Source: Actinomycetota bacterium (GTDB lineage: Bacteria; Actinomycetota; Actinomycetes; Nanopelagicales; Nanopelagicaceae). Taken from it: a stretch of 6,058 bases of DNA. Position numbers and translations under genes: made by a program. The notes beneath the pieces are model-generated. The model did not search any database. It saw only the letters and a list, made by a program, of their open reading frames with translations, and had not been told where the DNA came from. The stretch is from contig JAQCGQ010000045.1 in the NCBI GenBank assembly GCA_027730465.1, positions 1 through 6,058 on the forward strand, written 5' to 3'. Shown piece by piece: positions 1-6,058 of the stretch. Numbering within the stretch: the stretch's first letter is position 1; the number at the start of each line of letters is the position of its first letter.

Positions 1-2460
1 TAACGCAGATTTAGGAGTTCCTTTAAAGGTGAAGGTTGCAGTATCAGTTTCATCTGAAACATCAACTAAAATGATTTCACCAGCTTTTAAATCCCCAAAT
101 AACATTTTTTCGGATAAAACATCCTCTAATTCACGTTGAATAGTTCTGCGAAGTGGGCGAGCGCCAAGTACTGGGTCATAACCACGCTTAGCAAGCAATG
201 ACTTTGCACTAGTTGTTAACTCAATTCCCATATCTTTTGCCTTTAAACGCTCATCTAAGTGAGCAACCATTAGATCAACAATCTTTACTATTTCAGCTTC
301 AGTTAATTGATGGAATACCACAATGTCATCAATACGGTTTAAAAACTCAGGGCGGAAGTGAGTCTTAAGCTCATCACCAACCTTTGCTTTCATTCGCTCA
401 TAAGTTCCTTGCGCATCTGCCACATTAGCAAAACCAAGTGATAATGATTTGGAAATATCACGAGTACCGAGGTTGGTAGTCATGATGATAATTGTGTTCT
501 TAAAGTCAACAACTCGTCCTTGGGCATCAGTTAAGCGACCATCTTCTAATACCTGCAGTAGTGAGTTAAAGATATCTGGGTGAGCTTTTTCGATCTCATC
601 AAATAACACAACTGAGAATGGACGGCGACGGACTTTTTCAGTTAATTGTCCACCCTCGTCATAACCGACATAACCAGGAGGTGCACCAAATAAACGAGAG
701 GCGGTATGTTTTTCAGAGTACTCAGACATATCTAATTGGATTAAAGCATCTGCATCCCCAAATAAAAATTGCGCAAGTGTTCTAGAAAGCTCAGTCTTAC
801 CAACACCGGAAGGGCCAGCAAAGATAAATGATCCGCCAGGACGTTTTGGATCTTTAAGGCCAGCACGTGTTCGACGAATTGCTTGTGATAGCGCCTTTAT
901 TGCTTGATCTTGTCCAATAACCCTGCGGTGTAATTCATCCTCCATTTTAAGTAACCTGGCAGTTTCTGCCTCAGTTAACTTAAATACTGGAATACCAGTT
1001 GCCGTTGATAAAACTTCAGCAATTAACTCTTCGTCAACTTCAGCAACTACATCAAGATCTCCGGCTTTCCAATTCTTCTCTCGCTCAGCTTTCTCAGTAA
1101 TTAAGTTCTTTTCTTTATCGCGAAGAGATGCTGCCTTTTCAAAATCTTGACCGTCAATTGCAGATTCTTTCTCTTTTCGTGCTGCTGCGATCTTGTCATC
1201 AAACTCACGAATTTCAGGTGGCACGGTCATTCGGCGAATACGAAGGCGCGAGCCAGCTTCATCAATTAAATCAATTGCTTTATCAGGTAAATGGCGATCT
1301 GAAACATAGCGATCAGCCAAAGTGGCAGCTGAAACTAGTGCGCCATCTGAAATAGATACCTTGTGGTGGCTTTCATAACGATCGCGAAGTCCTTTAAGAA
1401 TTTCAATTGTGTGCGCAACAGTTGGTTCTGCTACTTGAATTGGTTGAAAGCGTCTCTCAAGTGCTGCATCTTTTTCAAGGTGCTTACGATATTCATCAAG
1501 AGTAGTTGCGCCAATTGTCTGTAATTCTCCTCGTGCAAGCATTGGCTTAAGAATTGAAGCCGCATCAATGGCGCCTTCGGCCGCACCGGCGCCAACTAAA
1601 GTGTGAATTTCATCAATGAACAAAATAATGTCGCCACGAGTTCTAATTTCTTTTAGTACTTTCTTTAGTCGTTCCTCGAAATCACCACGGTAGCGAGATC
1701 CCGCAACTAATGCGCCAAGATCTAATGAGTAAAGTTGTTTATCTTTAAGAGTTTCAGGAATATCACCCTTAACAATTGCTTGTGCTAATCCTTCAACAAC
1801 AGCAGTTTTTCCAACACCTGGTTCACCTATTAAAACCGGATTGTTTTTAGTTCGGCGAGATAAAATCTGCATAACCCGCTCAATTTCTTTTTCACGTCCA
1901 ATTACTGGATCTAATTTTCCTTCACGAGCAGCTTGAGTTAAGTTACGGCCAAACTGGTCTAATACCAATGATGTTGATGCTTGACCTTCAGCTGGTCCAC
2001 CTGCTGTAACCGCCTCTTTGCCTTGGTAACCAGAAAGTAATTGAATAACTTGCTGACGCACACGAGATAGATCAGCTCCTAGTTTTACCAATACTTGCGC
2101 AGCCACTCCCTCACCTTCGCGAATTAAACCTAAAAGAATATGTTCAGTTCCAATGTAGTTATGTCCTAATTGCAGCGCCTCACGAAGAGATAGCTCTAAA
2201 ACTTTTTTAGCTCTTGGAGTAAATGGAATATGACCAGATGGTGCTTGCTGTCCTTGACCAATTATTTCTTCAACTTGGGAGCGAACTGCCTCTAAAGAAA
2301 TGCCTAATGATTCAAGTCCTTTAGCGGCAACGCCTTCACCTTCATGAATTAAACCTAAAAGAATATGTTCGGTGCCAATGTAATTATGGTTGAGCATGCG
2401 TGCTTCTTCTTGCGCCAATACAACAACGCGTCTTGCACGATCTGTAAACCGCTCAAACAT
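1..2460 (-). CDS. clpC: ATP-dependent Clp protease ATP-binding subunit ClpC (3' end cut by window)
   Basis: AAA+ unfoldase that feeds proteins into the ClpP peptidase in the cytoplasm. The frame is open for 820 codons from ATG 2460 to the window edge. Mycobacterial ClpC1 is roughly 850 residues, so only a short tail is missing. Domains in order: two Clp_N repeats (about residues 2-147, each with [10 protein letters not shown]); AAA-1 with Walker A GEPGVGKT (212-219) and Walker B FIDE (281-284); a UVR-like middle segment containing [12 protein letters not shown] (from 439); AAA-2 with Walker A GPSGVGKT (549-556), Walker B LFDE (619-622), an LGF loop (675-677) where Clp ATPases contact ClpP, and sensor-2 GARPLRR (from 766). 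Phe2 and Phe80, which bind cyclomarin in mycobacterial ClpC1, are both present. A TAG lies directly before the ATG, fixing the start. No inactivating change was seen. The middle segment and LGF loop separate it from ClpB and ClpA. Confidence 0.97.
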   Translation of the reverse strand, partial: MFERFTDRARRVVVLAQEEARMLNHNYIGTEHILLGLIHEGEGVAAKGLESLGISLEAVRSQVEEIIGQGQQAPSGHIPFTPRAKKVLELSLREALQLGHNYIGTEHILLGLIREGEGVAAQVLVKLGADLSRVRQQVIQLLSGYQGKEAVTAGGPAEGQASTSLVLDQFGRNLTQAAREGKLDPVIGREKEIERVMQILSRRTKNNPVLIGEPGVGKTAVVEGLAQAIVKGDIPETLKDKQLYSLDLGALVAGSRYRGDFEERLKKVLKEIRTRGDIILFIDEIHTLVGAGAAEGAIDAASILKPMLARGELQTIGATTLDEYRKHLEKDAALERRFQPIQVAEPTVAHTIEILKGLRDRYESHHKVSISDGALVSAATLADRYVSDRHLPDKAIDLIDEAGSRLRIRRMTVPPEIREFDDKIAAARKEKESAIDGQDFEKAASLRDKEKNLITEKAEREKNWKAGDLDVVAEVDEELIAEVLSTATGIPVFKLTEAETARLLKMEDELHRRVIGQDQAIKALSQAIRRTRAGLKDPKRPGGSFIFAGPSGVGKTELSRTLAQFLFGDADALIQLDMSEYSEKHTASRLFGAPPGYVGYDEGGQLTEKVRRRPFSVVLFDEIEKAHPDIFNSLLQVLEDGRLTDAQGRVVDFKNTIIIMTTNLGTRDISKSLSLGFANVADAQGTYERMKAKVGDELKTHFRPEFLNRIDDIVVFHQLTEAEIVKIVDLMVAHLDERLKAKDMGIELTTSAKSLLAKRGYDPVLGARPLRRTIQRELEDVLSEKMLFGDLKAGEIILVDVSDETDTATFTFKGTPKSAL

Positions 2461-2469
2461 CTAGCTCAC

Positions 2470-2480
2470 CCTTCCTTCTA
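2470..2480 (-). promoter_or_regulatory. clpC ribosome binding site
   Basis: On the minus strand the sequence AGAAGGAAGGG lies 9 bases before the clpC ATG. It is a strong purine-rich Shine-Dalgarno tract. An in-frame TAG (2463-2461) sits between it and the ATG, so this site and ATG 2460 together define the clpC start. Confidence 0.8.
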
Positions 2481-2497
2481 ATGTAAATAGCCTAATG

Positions 2498-2514
2498 GCA
2501 AGGGGGGACCTTGC
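2498..2514. repeat. Short perfect inverted repeat in the clpC leader
   Basis: GCAAGG (2498-2503) and CCTTGC (2509-2514) form a perfect 6-bp stem around a 5-base loop that is GGGGA on the plus strand and TCCCC on the minus strand. Its inner edge lies 37 bases before the clpC ATG, so it would fold within the 5' leader if transcription starts upstream. No U-run follows it in the direction of transcription, so it does not look like an intrinsic terminator. It could be a leader hairpin or a protein-binding site; its role is unknown. Confidence 0.5.
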
Positions 2515-2526
2515 GCACTTTAATTC

Positions 2527-2567
2527 GGCTGTGAATAACTAACCCATATATTGGGTGTGTTACAGCC
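2527..2567. repeat. Two-tier imperfect palindrome between argA and clpC
   Basis: Outer arms GGCTGT (2527-2532) and ACAGCC (2562-2567) pair perfectly over 6 bp. Inner arms ACCCA (2542-2546) and TGGGT (2552-2556) pair perfectly over 5 bp around a 5-base TATAT centre. AAC (2537-2539) can also pair with GTT (2559-2561) between the two tiers, leaving a small internal loop and a 4-base bulge. The sequence after it on the minus strand is GAATTAAAG, not a U-run. It could be a U-less terminator of the nadC-argA operon, an operator for clpC, or a leader structure. The sequence alone does not decide between these. Confidence 0.55.
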
Positions 2568-2582
2568 TTATAACCCTATAAC
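2567..2582 (-). promoter_or_regulatory. Possible clpC promoter -10 region (weak)
   Basis: The minus strand reads GTTATAGGGTTATAAG, in which GTTATA is repeated 8 bases apart. TATAAG (2572-2567) matches five of six bases of the TATAAT -10 consensus, and TATAGG (2580-2575) is a second candidate. No convincing -35 hexamer sits 16-18 bases upstream of either. If TATAAG were used, transcription would begin near 2560, inside the adjacent palindrome, which would then be placed like an operator. The call rests on the AT-rich motif and on clpC being separated from argA by 144 bp. Confidence 0.25.
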
Positions 2583-2604
2583 TGGGGGATTTATGCCCAA
2601 AACT

Positions 2605-3102
2605 TTAAAGAATTTTCAACATTCTAGTATTTCCCAGGGTGTTAGGTTTAACACTTTCTAAGTCTAAGAATTCAGCTATACCGGCATCATAGGAGCGAAG
2701 TAATTGGGCATAAACATCTGGCTCAACTGGTGAGCCCTGTATTTCTGTAAACCCATGTGAACCAAAGAATTTAGTTTCAAAAGTTAAGCAAAATACTTTT
2801 TTAACACCAACCTCTTTTGCTCTAGTAAATATGTTTTCCAAAATCGTATGCCCTATTCCCTTACCCTGCATACTTTCGATTACCGCAACTGTTCTAACCT
2901 CTGCTAAATCTTCCCAAAGAACATGCAGTGCACCACAACCAACTACTTCGCCATCTACCTCAGCAACTATAAATTCTTGAACACTTTCAAAAAGTGTTAC
3001 CGTTTCTTTAGAGAGTAATCTACGTCCAGAAACATATGCATCAACAATTGTTCTAATTTTTTTAATATCTGAAGTTTTAGCCGCCCTAATTAGTGCTGAC
3101 AT
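2605..3102 (-). CDS. argA: Amino-acid N-acetyltransferase (N-acetylglutamate synthase), single-domain GNAT type
   Basis: Likely acetylates glutamate with acetyl-CoA, the entry step of arginine synthesis, in the cytoplasm. At 165 residues it is a lone GNAT domain without the kinase-like domain of E. coli ArgA, as in the short actinobacterial enzymes such as Rv2747 of M. tuberculosis (about 174 residues). Visible marks are VQEFIVAE (41-48), VVGCGALHVLWEDLAEVRTV (53-72), the acetyl-CoA loop QGKGIG (79-84), LTFET followed by FFGSHGF (112-118), and a C-terminal SYDAGIAEFLDL...KPN.LGNTRML segment that closely resembles the mycobacterial enzyme as I recall it. The ATG overlaps the lysS stop by one base (TAATG), with GGAG 7 bases upstream, so it is probably translationally coupled to lysS. 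No arginine-binding domain is visible. Another amino-acid substrate cannot be ruled out from sequence. Confidence 0.85.
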   Translation of the reverse strand: MSALIRAAKTSDIKKIRTIVDAYVSGRRLLSKETVTLFESVQEFIVAEVDGEVVGCGALHVLWEDLAEVRTVAVIESMQGKGIGHTILENIFTRAKEVGVKKVFCLTFETKFFGSHGFTEIQGSPVEPDVYAQLLRSYDAGIAEFLDLESVKPNTLGNTRMLKIL

Positions 3103-4598
3103 TACTCATCTCCAGTAGTCGGTTTAACTAATGGAAATAAAATTGTCTCCCTAATTCCTAAACCAGTAAGTGCCATTAATAAGCGATCAACGCCCATCCC
3201 CATTCCACCCATTGGTGGCATGCCATATTCCATTGCTCTTAAGAAGTCTTCATCTAACCCCATTGCTTCTAAATCACCAGTTGCTGCGAGTTTTGTCTGT
3301 TCAACTAATCGCTCACGTTGAATGACTGGATCAATTAACTCTGAATAGCCCGTGGCTAATTCAAAACCTTCAATATAAAGATCCCACTTTTCAGCAATTC
3401 CTAAAGTTTCTCGGTGAGCTCGAACTAATGGTGATGTGTCAATTGGAAATCCTTTAACAAATGTTGGCCCAGTTAACTTATTAACTCCAGCATGCTCAAA
3501 TATGACTTCAACTAACTTACCTGTTACCCATTTTGGATCACACTTTATCCCTAACTTAGTAGCAATCTTCTTTAAATCATCATTAGATGTTTGAGCGCTT
3601 ACTTTTTCACCAACTGCATCTGAAATAGCATCAAAGAGTGAAACTTCACTCCACTTACCACCAAGATCTAACTCTCGCCCATCATGATGTTTAACCACAT
3701 GAGATCCAAAAACTTCTTTAGCTGCATCCTGGACTAAAATTCTAGTTAACTCAGCCATACTGTTCCAATCACCATATGCCTCATAGCTTTCAATCATGGC
3801 AAACTCTGGTGAATGAGATGAATCAGCTCCTTCGTTTCGAAAGTTTCGATTTATTTCAAATACTTTCTCAAGCCCACCAATAACACATCTTTTTAGATAT
3901 AACTCAGGGGCAATTCTTAAATATAGATTCATCTCATAAGCATTACTAAAAGTTTTAAATGGTCTAGCGGTCGCTCCGCCATGCATAACTTGAAGCATTG
4001 GTGTTTCAACCTCTAAAAAGTTACGAGTATTAAATGTATTACGAAGTGATCTCATAACTGCTGGGCGCAATCTGGCATTATCTCTAGCCTCTGGCCTAAC
4101 AATTAAATCAACATAACGCATTCGCACTCGACTTTCTTCAGAAAGTGGTTTGTGCTCAACTGGTAGTGGGCGAAGTGCTTTAGCGGCTAGGGTAAATGAA
4201 TTAGCAAGTATTGATAACTCACCACGTTTAGAAGTAATTACCTCACCAGTTACTGAAACAATGTCACCTAGATCAATCTCTGATTTCCAAATTTCAAGTT
4301 GTTCTTCACCGATTTTATCTAATGAAAACATAGCTTGTAGTTCAGTTCCATCACCTTCGCGCAAATTTGCAAAACAAAGTTTTCCAGTATCTCGTTTAAA
4401 AATTACTCGACCAGTGACAGATTCGATAATCCCAGTTGAAATATCAATTGGTAAATCTTTATGTTTTTGCCGAATCCCAAGCAATGAAGTAGTTCTTGGA
4501 ACTGAGACTGGATAGGCCTGAGCACCCCGCTTTAATATGCCAGCTCTTTTTTCTCGCCGAATTCGCAGTTGTTCGGGTAGATCATCTTCATCAGCCAT
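3102..4598 (-). CDS. lysS: Lysine--tRNA ligase, class II
   Basis: Attaches lysine to tRNA-Lys using ATP; a cytoplasmic, normally homodimeric enzyme. The 498 residues match the usual bacterial length. The N-terminal OB-fold anticodon-binding domain covers about 60-140 (VTGRVIFKRDTGKLCFANLR). The catalytic core starts near 155 with RMRYVDL. Motif 1 is around FLEVETPML (194-202), motif 2 around FRNEG...SHSPEFAMIE (253-270), and motif 3 is GMGMGVDRLL (465-474) with its conserved Arg472. ELATGYSELIDP (413-424) is the lysine-site strand. The full OB domain rules out the short EpmA/PoxA paralogue, and no membrane segment of LysX-type fusions is present. ATG 4598 begins MADEDDLPEQLRIRREKR, typical of actinobacterial LysS starts, with AGGA 11 bases upstream. 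A 39-bp gap separates it from coaX, too short for a T-box or lysine riboswitch. Confidence 0.97.
   Translation of the reverse strand: MADEDDLPEQLRIRREKRAGILKRGAQAYPVSVPRTTSLLGIRQKHKDLPIDISTGIIESVTGRVIFKRDTGKLCFANLREGDGTELQAMFSLDKIGEEQLEIWKSEIDLGDIVSVTGEVITSKRGELSILANSFTLAAKALRPLPVEHKPLSEESRVRMRYVDLIVRPEARDNARLRPAVMRSLRNTFNTRNFLEVETPMLQVMHGGATARPFKTFSNAYEMNLYLRIAPELYLKRCVIGGLEKVFEINRNFRNEGADSSHSPEFAMIESYEAYGDWNSMAELTRILVQDAAKEVFGSHVVKHHDGRELDLGGKWSEVSLFDAISDAVGEKVSAQTSNDDLKKIATKLGIKCDPKWVTGKLVEVIFEHAGVNKLTGPTFVKGFPIDTSPLVRAHRETLGIAEKWDLYIEGFELATGYSELIDPVIQRERLVEQTKLAATGDLEAMGLDEDFLRAMEYGMPPMGGMGMGVDRLLMALTGLGIRETILFPLVKPTTGDE
3110..3113 (-). promoter_or_regulatory. argA ribosome binding site inside the lysS 3' end
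   Basis: GGAG on the minus strand lies 7 bases before the argA ATG and within the last lysS codons. With the TAATG stop-start overlap it supports ATG 3102 as the argA start and suggests that ribosomes finishing lysS can reinitiate. Confidence 0.6.
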
Positions 4599-4637
4599 GA
4601 TGAGTTAAATCCTAGCGCGCGGTGTGTTGGTTATGAA

Positions 4638-5411
4638 TTAATTACGCTCATGTACTAAGCGCAATCCAATCAATGTCAGATCAGGTTCGTGAAACTCAAT
4701 CGTTTCACTAATTCCAAGCACTAGTGGTGCAAGACCGCCTGTTGCGATCACAACGACCTCACCTGCTTGTGGATATAAATCTGCGAGCTCATCAATAATC
4801 CGGTTAACCAAGCCATCAACTTGACCTGCAAATCCATAGATAGTTCCAGATTGCAGAGCCTCAACTGTATTTTTGCCAATTACAGATTTTGGTCTGACTA
4901 ACTCAACTTTACGAAGTTGTGCGGCTCTGGCAGCAAGTGCTTCAACTGATATTTCAATACCAGGTGCAAGTGCTCCTCCTAAAAACTCACCCTTTGGGGA
5001 GACGACATCTAAATTTGTTGAAGTTCCAAAATCAACAACAATTGCTGGACCATTTGAGCCATATAAAGTGAAAGCAGCTAAAGAGTTAACTATTCGATCA
5101 GCACCAATTTCCTTAGGGTTATCTACTAATAGTGGTACCCCGGTTTTCACTCCCGGCTCAATAATTGTTGTATTAATATCACTGTAATGCTCATCAATTA
5201 ATTTTCTAATCTCTCTAAGTACAGCCGGCACAGTAGAGCAGATAGCAACACCAGTAATATCAAAGCCATCTACTAGCGCTGAGTACTGAAGCCACAGCTC
5301 ATCAGCGGTATCTCTTGGATCCGTCTTTACTCGCCAGGATTGTTCTAACTTATCCTTGTTAAAAACTCCAAGGACGGTATTGGTATTGCCAACATCAATT
5401 GCAAGCAGCAT
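4638..5411 (-). CDS. coaX: Type III pantothenate kinase
   Basis: Phosphorylates pantothenate with ATP, the first step from vitamin B5 to coenzyme A. The 257 residues match the family (about 250-270). Visible motifs are the N-terminal phosphate-binding DVGNTNTVLGVF (6-17), GADRIVN (103-109) with the likely catalytic Asp105, VDFGTSTNLDVV (126-137) with the cation-site Asp127, the substrate-pocket GEFLGGALAPGIEIS (141-155), and ATGGLAP (223-229). The type III family uses an ASKHA fold and, unlike CoaA, is not feedback-inhibited by CoA. The ATG overlaps the nadC stop in a TAATG junction with AGGGG 5 bases upstream, arguing for coupled translation. It lies between nadC and lysS, consistent with the pantothenate/NAD cofactor cluster known from actinobacteria, whose panC, panD or nadB members may lie beyond the right edge. 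Confidence 0.95.
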   Translation of the reverse strand: MLLAIDVGNTNTVLGVFNKDKLEQSWRVKTDPRDTADELWLQYSALVDGFDITGVAICSTVPAVLREIRKLIDEHYSDINTTIIEPGVKTGVPLLVDNPKEIGADRIVNSLAAFTLYGSNGPAIVVDFGTSTNLDVVSPKGEFLGGALAPGIEISVEALAARAAQLRKVELVRPKSVIGKNTVEALQSGTIYGFAGQVDGLVNRIIDELADLYPQAGEVVVIATGGLAPLVLGISETIEFHEPDLTLIGLRLVHERN

Positions 5412-6058
5412 TATTTCCCCTTTCTAAAATCGAGGCCAATATCTAACGCCGGAGCAGAGTGAGTAATTGATCCGATAGCTAAATAATCAACTCCTGTAGC
5501 AGCATAAGTTTTTGCATTATTTATTGCTATGCCGCCAGATGCTTCAAGTTTTACTAAGCCGGCAGTTATCGAGACTGCTTGGCTGCATTGATCAGCACTC
5601 ATGTTGTCTAGCAAAATTAGATCAGGCTTTAATTTGATCGCCTCTTTTAGTTGATCAATAGAATCAACTTCAATCTCAATTGATTTATCTGGGTACATTT
5701 CTTTAATAGCGTCAAAAGCAGCAGTAATACTTCCAGCAGCCATAATGTGGTTATCCTTAATTAAAGCAGCTTGTGAAAGTGATAACCGATGATTAACGCC
5801 CCCACCCATACGAACTGCAAATTTTTCTAACATTCGAAGTCCTGGTGTAGTTTTACGAGTATCTCTTATCTGACATTTAGTTCTAGAAATTTCACTAACC
5901 CATTGATTTGTAATAGTTGAAATACCACTTAAATGGGATAGAAAATTAAGCGCGGTACGTTCGGCTAATAATATTTTTTGAGTATTTCCTTGCGTAGTAA
6001 TTAAAACTTTACCCACCGAAACTTTAGCGCCTTCATCTACTAATACCTCATAATGATT
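5411..6058 (-). CDS. nadC: Nicotinate-nucleotide pyrophosphorylase (carboxylating), 5' end cut by window
   Basis: Quinolinate phosphoribosyltransferase, which converts quinolinate and PRPP to nicotinate mononucleotide, CO2 and pyrophosphate in de novo NAD synthesis. The frame is open to the right edge, giving 215 residues; the family is about 280-290, so roughly 70 N-terminal residues lie outside. Visible signatures are AERTALNFLSHLSGI, RDTRKTTPGLR (RDTRKT at 5866-5849), the GGGVNHR loop, IKDNH (KDNH at 5758-5747), IEIEVD, ILLDN, the phosphate-binding EASGGI (EASGG at 5545-5531), and the C-terminal ITHSAPALDIGLDF. The key basic and acidic active-site residues of the family all appear present. 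A GTG at 6016 is only an internal valine, because recognisable NadC sequence (NHYEVLVDEGAKVSV) continues upstream of it. The stop overlaps the coaX start by one base. Confidence 0.96.
   Translation of the reverse strand, partial: NHYEVLVDEGAKVSVGKVLITTQGNTQKILLAERTALNFLSHLSGISTITNQWVSEISRTKCQIRDTRKTTPGLRMLEKFAVRMGGGVNHRLSLSQAALIKDNHIMAAGSITAAFDAIKEMYPDKSIEIEVDSIDQLKEAIKLKPDLILLDNMSADQCSQAVSITAGLVKLEASGGIAINNAKTYAATGVDYLAIGSITHSAPALDIGLDFRKGK
5417..5421 (-). promoter_or_regulatory. coaX ribosome binding site inside the nadC 3' end
   Basis: AGGGG on the minus strand sits 5 bases before the coaX ATG and overlaps the last nadC codons. With the one-base TAATG overlap it fixes ATG 5411 as the coaX start. 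Confidence 0.6.

Noticed and set aside
1128..1355. Plus-strand open frame of 75 codons
   Set aside because: It lies wholly antisense to the ClpC coding region around the middle segment, has no recognisable protein features, and the minus-strand frame is clearly the real gene.
2461..2604. Small lsr2-like or other gene in the spacer before clpC
   Set aside because: The spacer has no start codon with a ribosome binding site followed by a sustained frame, and it is too short for Lsr2 (about 110 residues).
2461..2604. HspR (HAIR), CIRCE, CtsR or ClgR site controlling clpC
   Set aside because: I looked for the recalled consensus half-sites, such as CTTGAGT/ACTCAAG, and found no match. The palindromes present have different arms.
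4150..4515. Plus-strand open frame of 121 codons opposite lysS
   Set aside because: It is antisense to the LysS OB-fold coding region, its composition is a shadow of that frame, and no domain is recognisable.
4599..4637. T-box or lysine riboswitch ahead of lysS
   Set aside because: Only 39 bp separate coaX and lysS, far too little for either element, and no specifier or anti-terminator structure is visible.
4873..5187. Plus-strand open frame of 104 codons opposite coaX
   Set aside because: It is antisense to the conserved core of CoaX and shows no motif or independent support.
5411..6016. A complete 201-residue NadC starting at GTG 6016
   Set aside because: The same frame stays open and reads as NadC sequence to the window edge, so 6016 is internal and the gene is merely cut by the window.

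Overview
The window is a compact block of conserved housekeeping genes, all read leftward on the minus strand. In transcription order they are nadC (3' part), coaX, lysS, an argA-type GNAT acetyltransferase, and clpC (missing only its last codons). No mobile element, CRISPR array, tRNA, rRNA or phage gene is visible.

The proteins look actinobacterial. The ClpC reads as a close relative of mycobacterial ClpC1, the small single-domain N-acetylglutamate synthase is the actinobacterial type, and the order coaX - lysS - clpC is the one found in Mycobacterium and Streptomyces. The base composition is low, about 40% G+C when a few lines are sampled by eye, with many A/T-ending codons such as TTA, ATT and GAA. 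This combination, together with very tight gene packing, fits a genome-streamlined low-GC actinobacterium such as the freshwater acI group (Nanopelagicales, 'Ca. Planktophila' and relatives). The lineage is an inference from composition and gene order, not a proven identity.

Layout from right to left: nadC (6058-5411, its 5' end beyond the window) overlaps coaX by one base in a TAATG junction. CoaX (5411-4638) is followed by a 39-bp gap and lysS (4598-3102), which overlaps argA (3102-2605) through a second TAATG junction. These four genes look like one operon joining NAD synthesis, CoA synthesis, lysine charging and the first step of arginine synthesis. A 144-bp spacer (2461-2604) separates them from clpC (2460-1). 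It is the only substantial non-coding DNA here and holds two inverted repeats, a doubled AT-rich motif that may be part of the clpC promoter, and a strong clpC ribosome binding site. No stretch of more than 300 bases lacks a gene.

No previously undescribed system is evident. The points most worth a second look are the palindromes in front of clpC, the absence of lsr2 between lysS and clpC with argA in its place, the paired TAATG junctions, and a near-identical DNA repeat inside the ClpC N-domain coding region.
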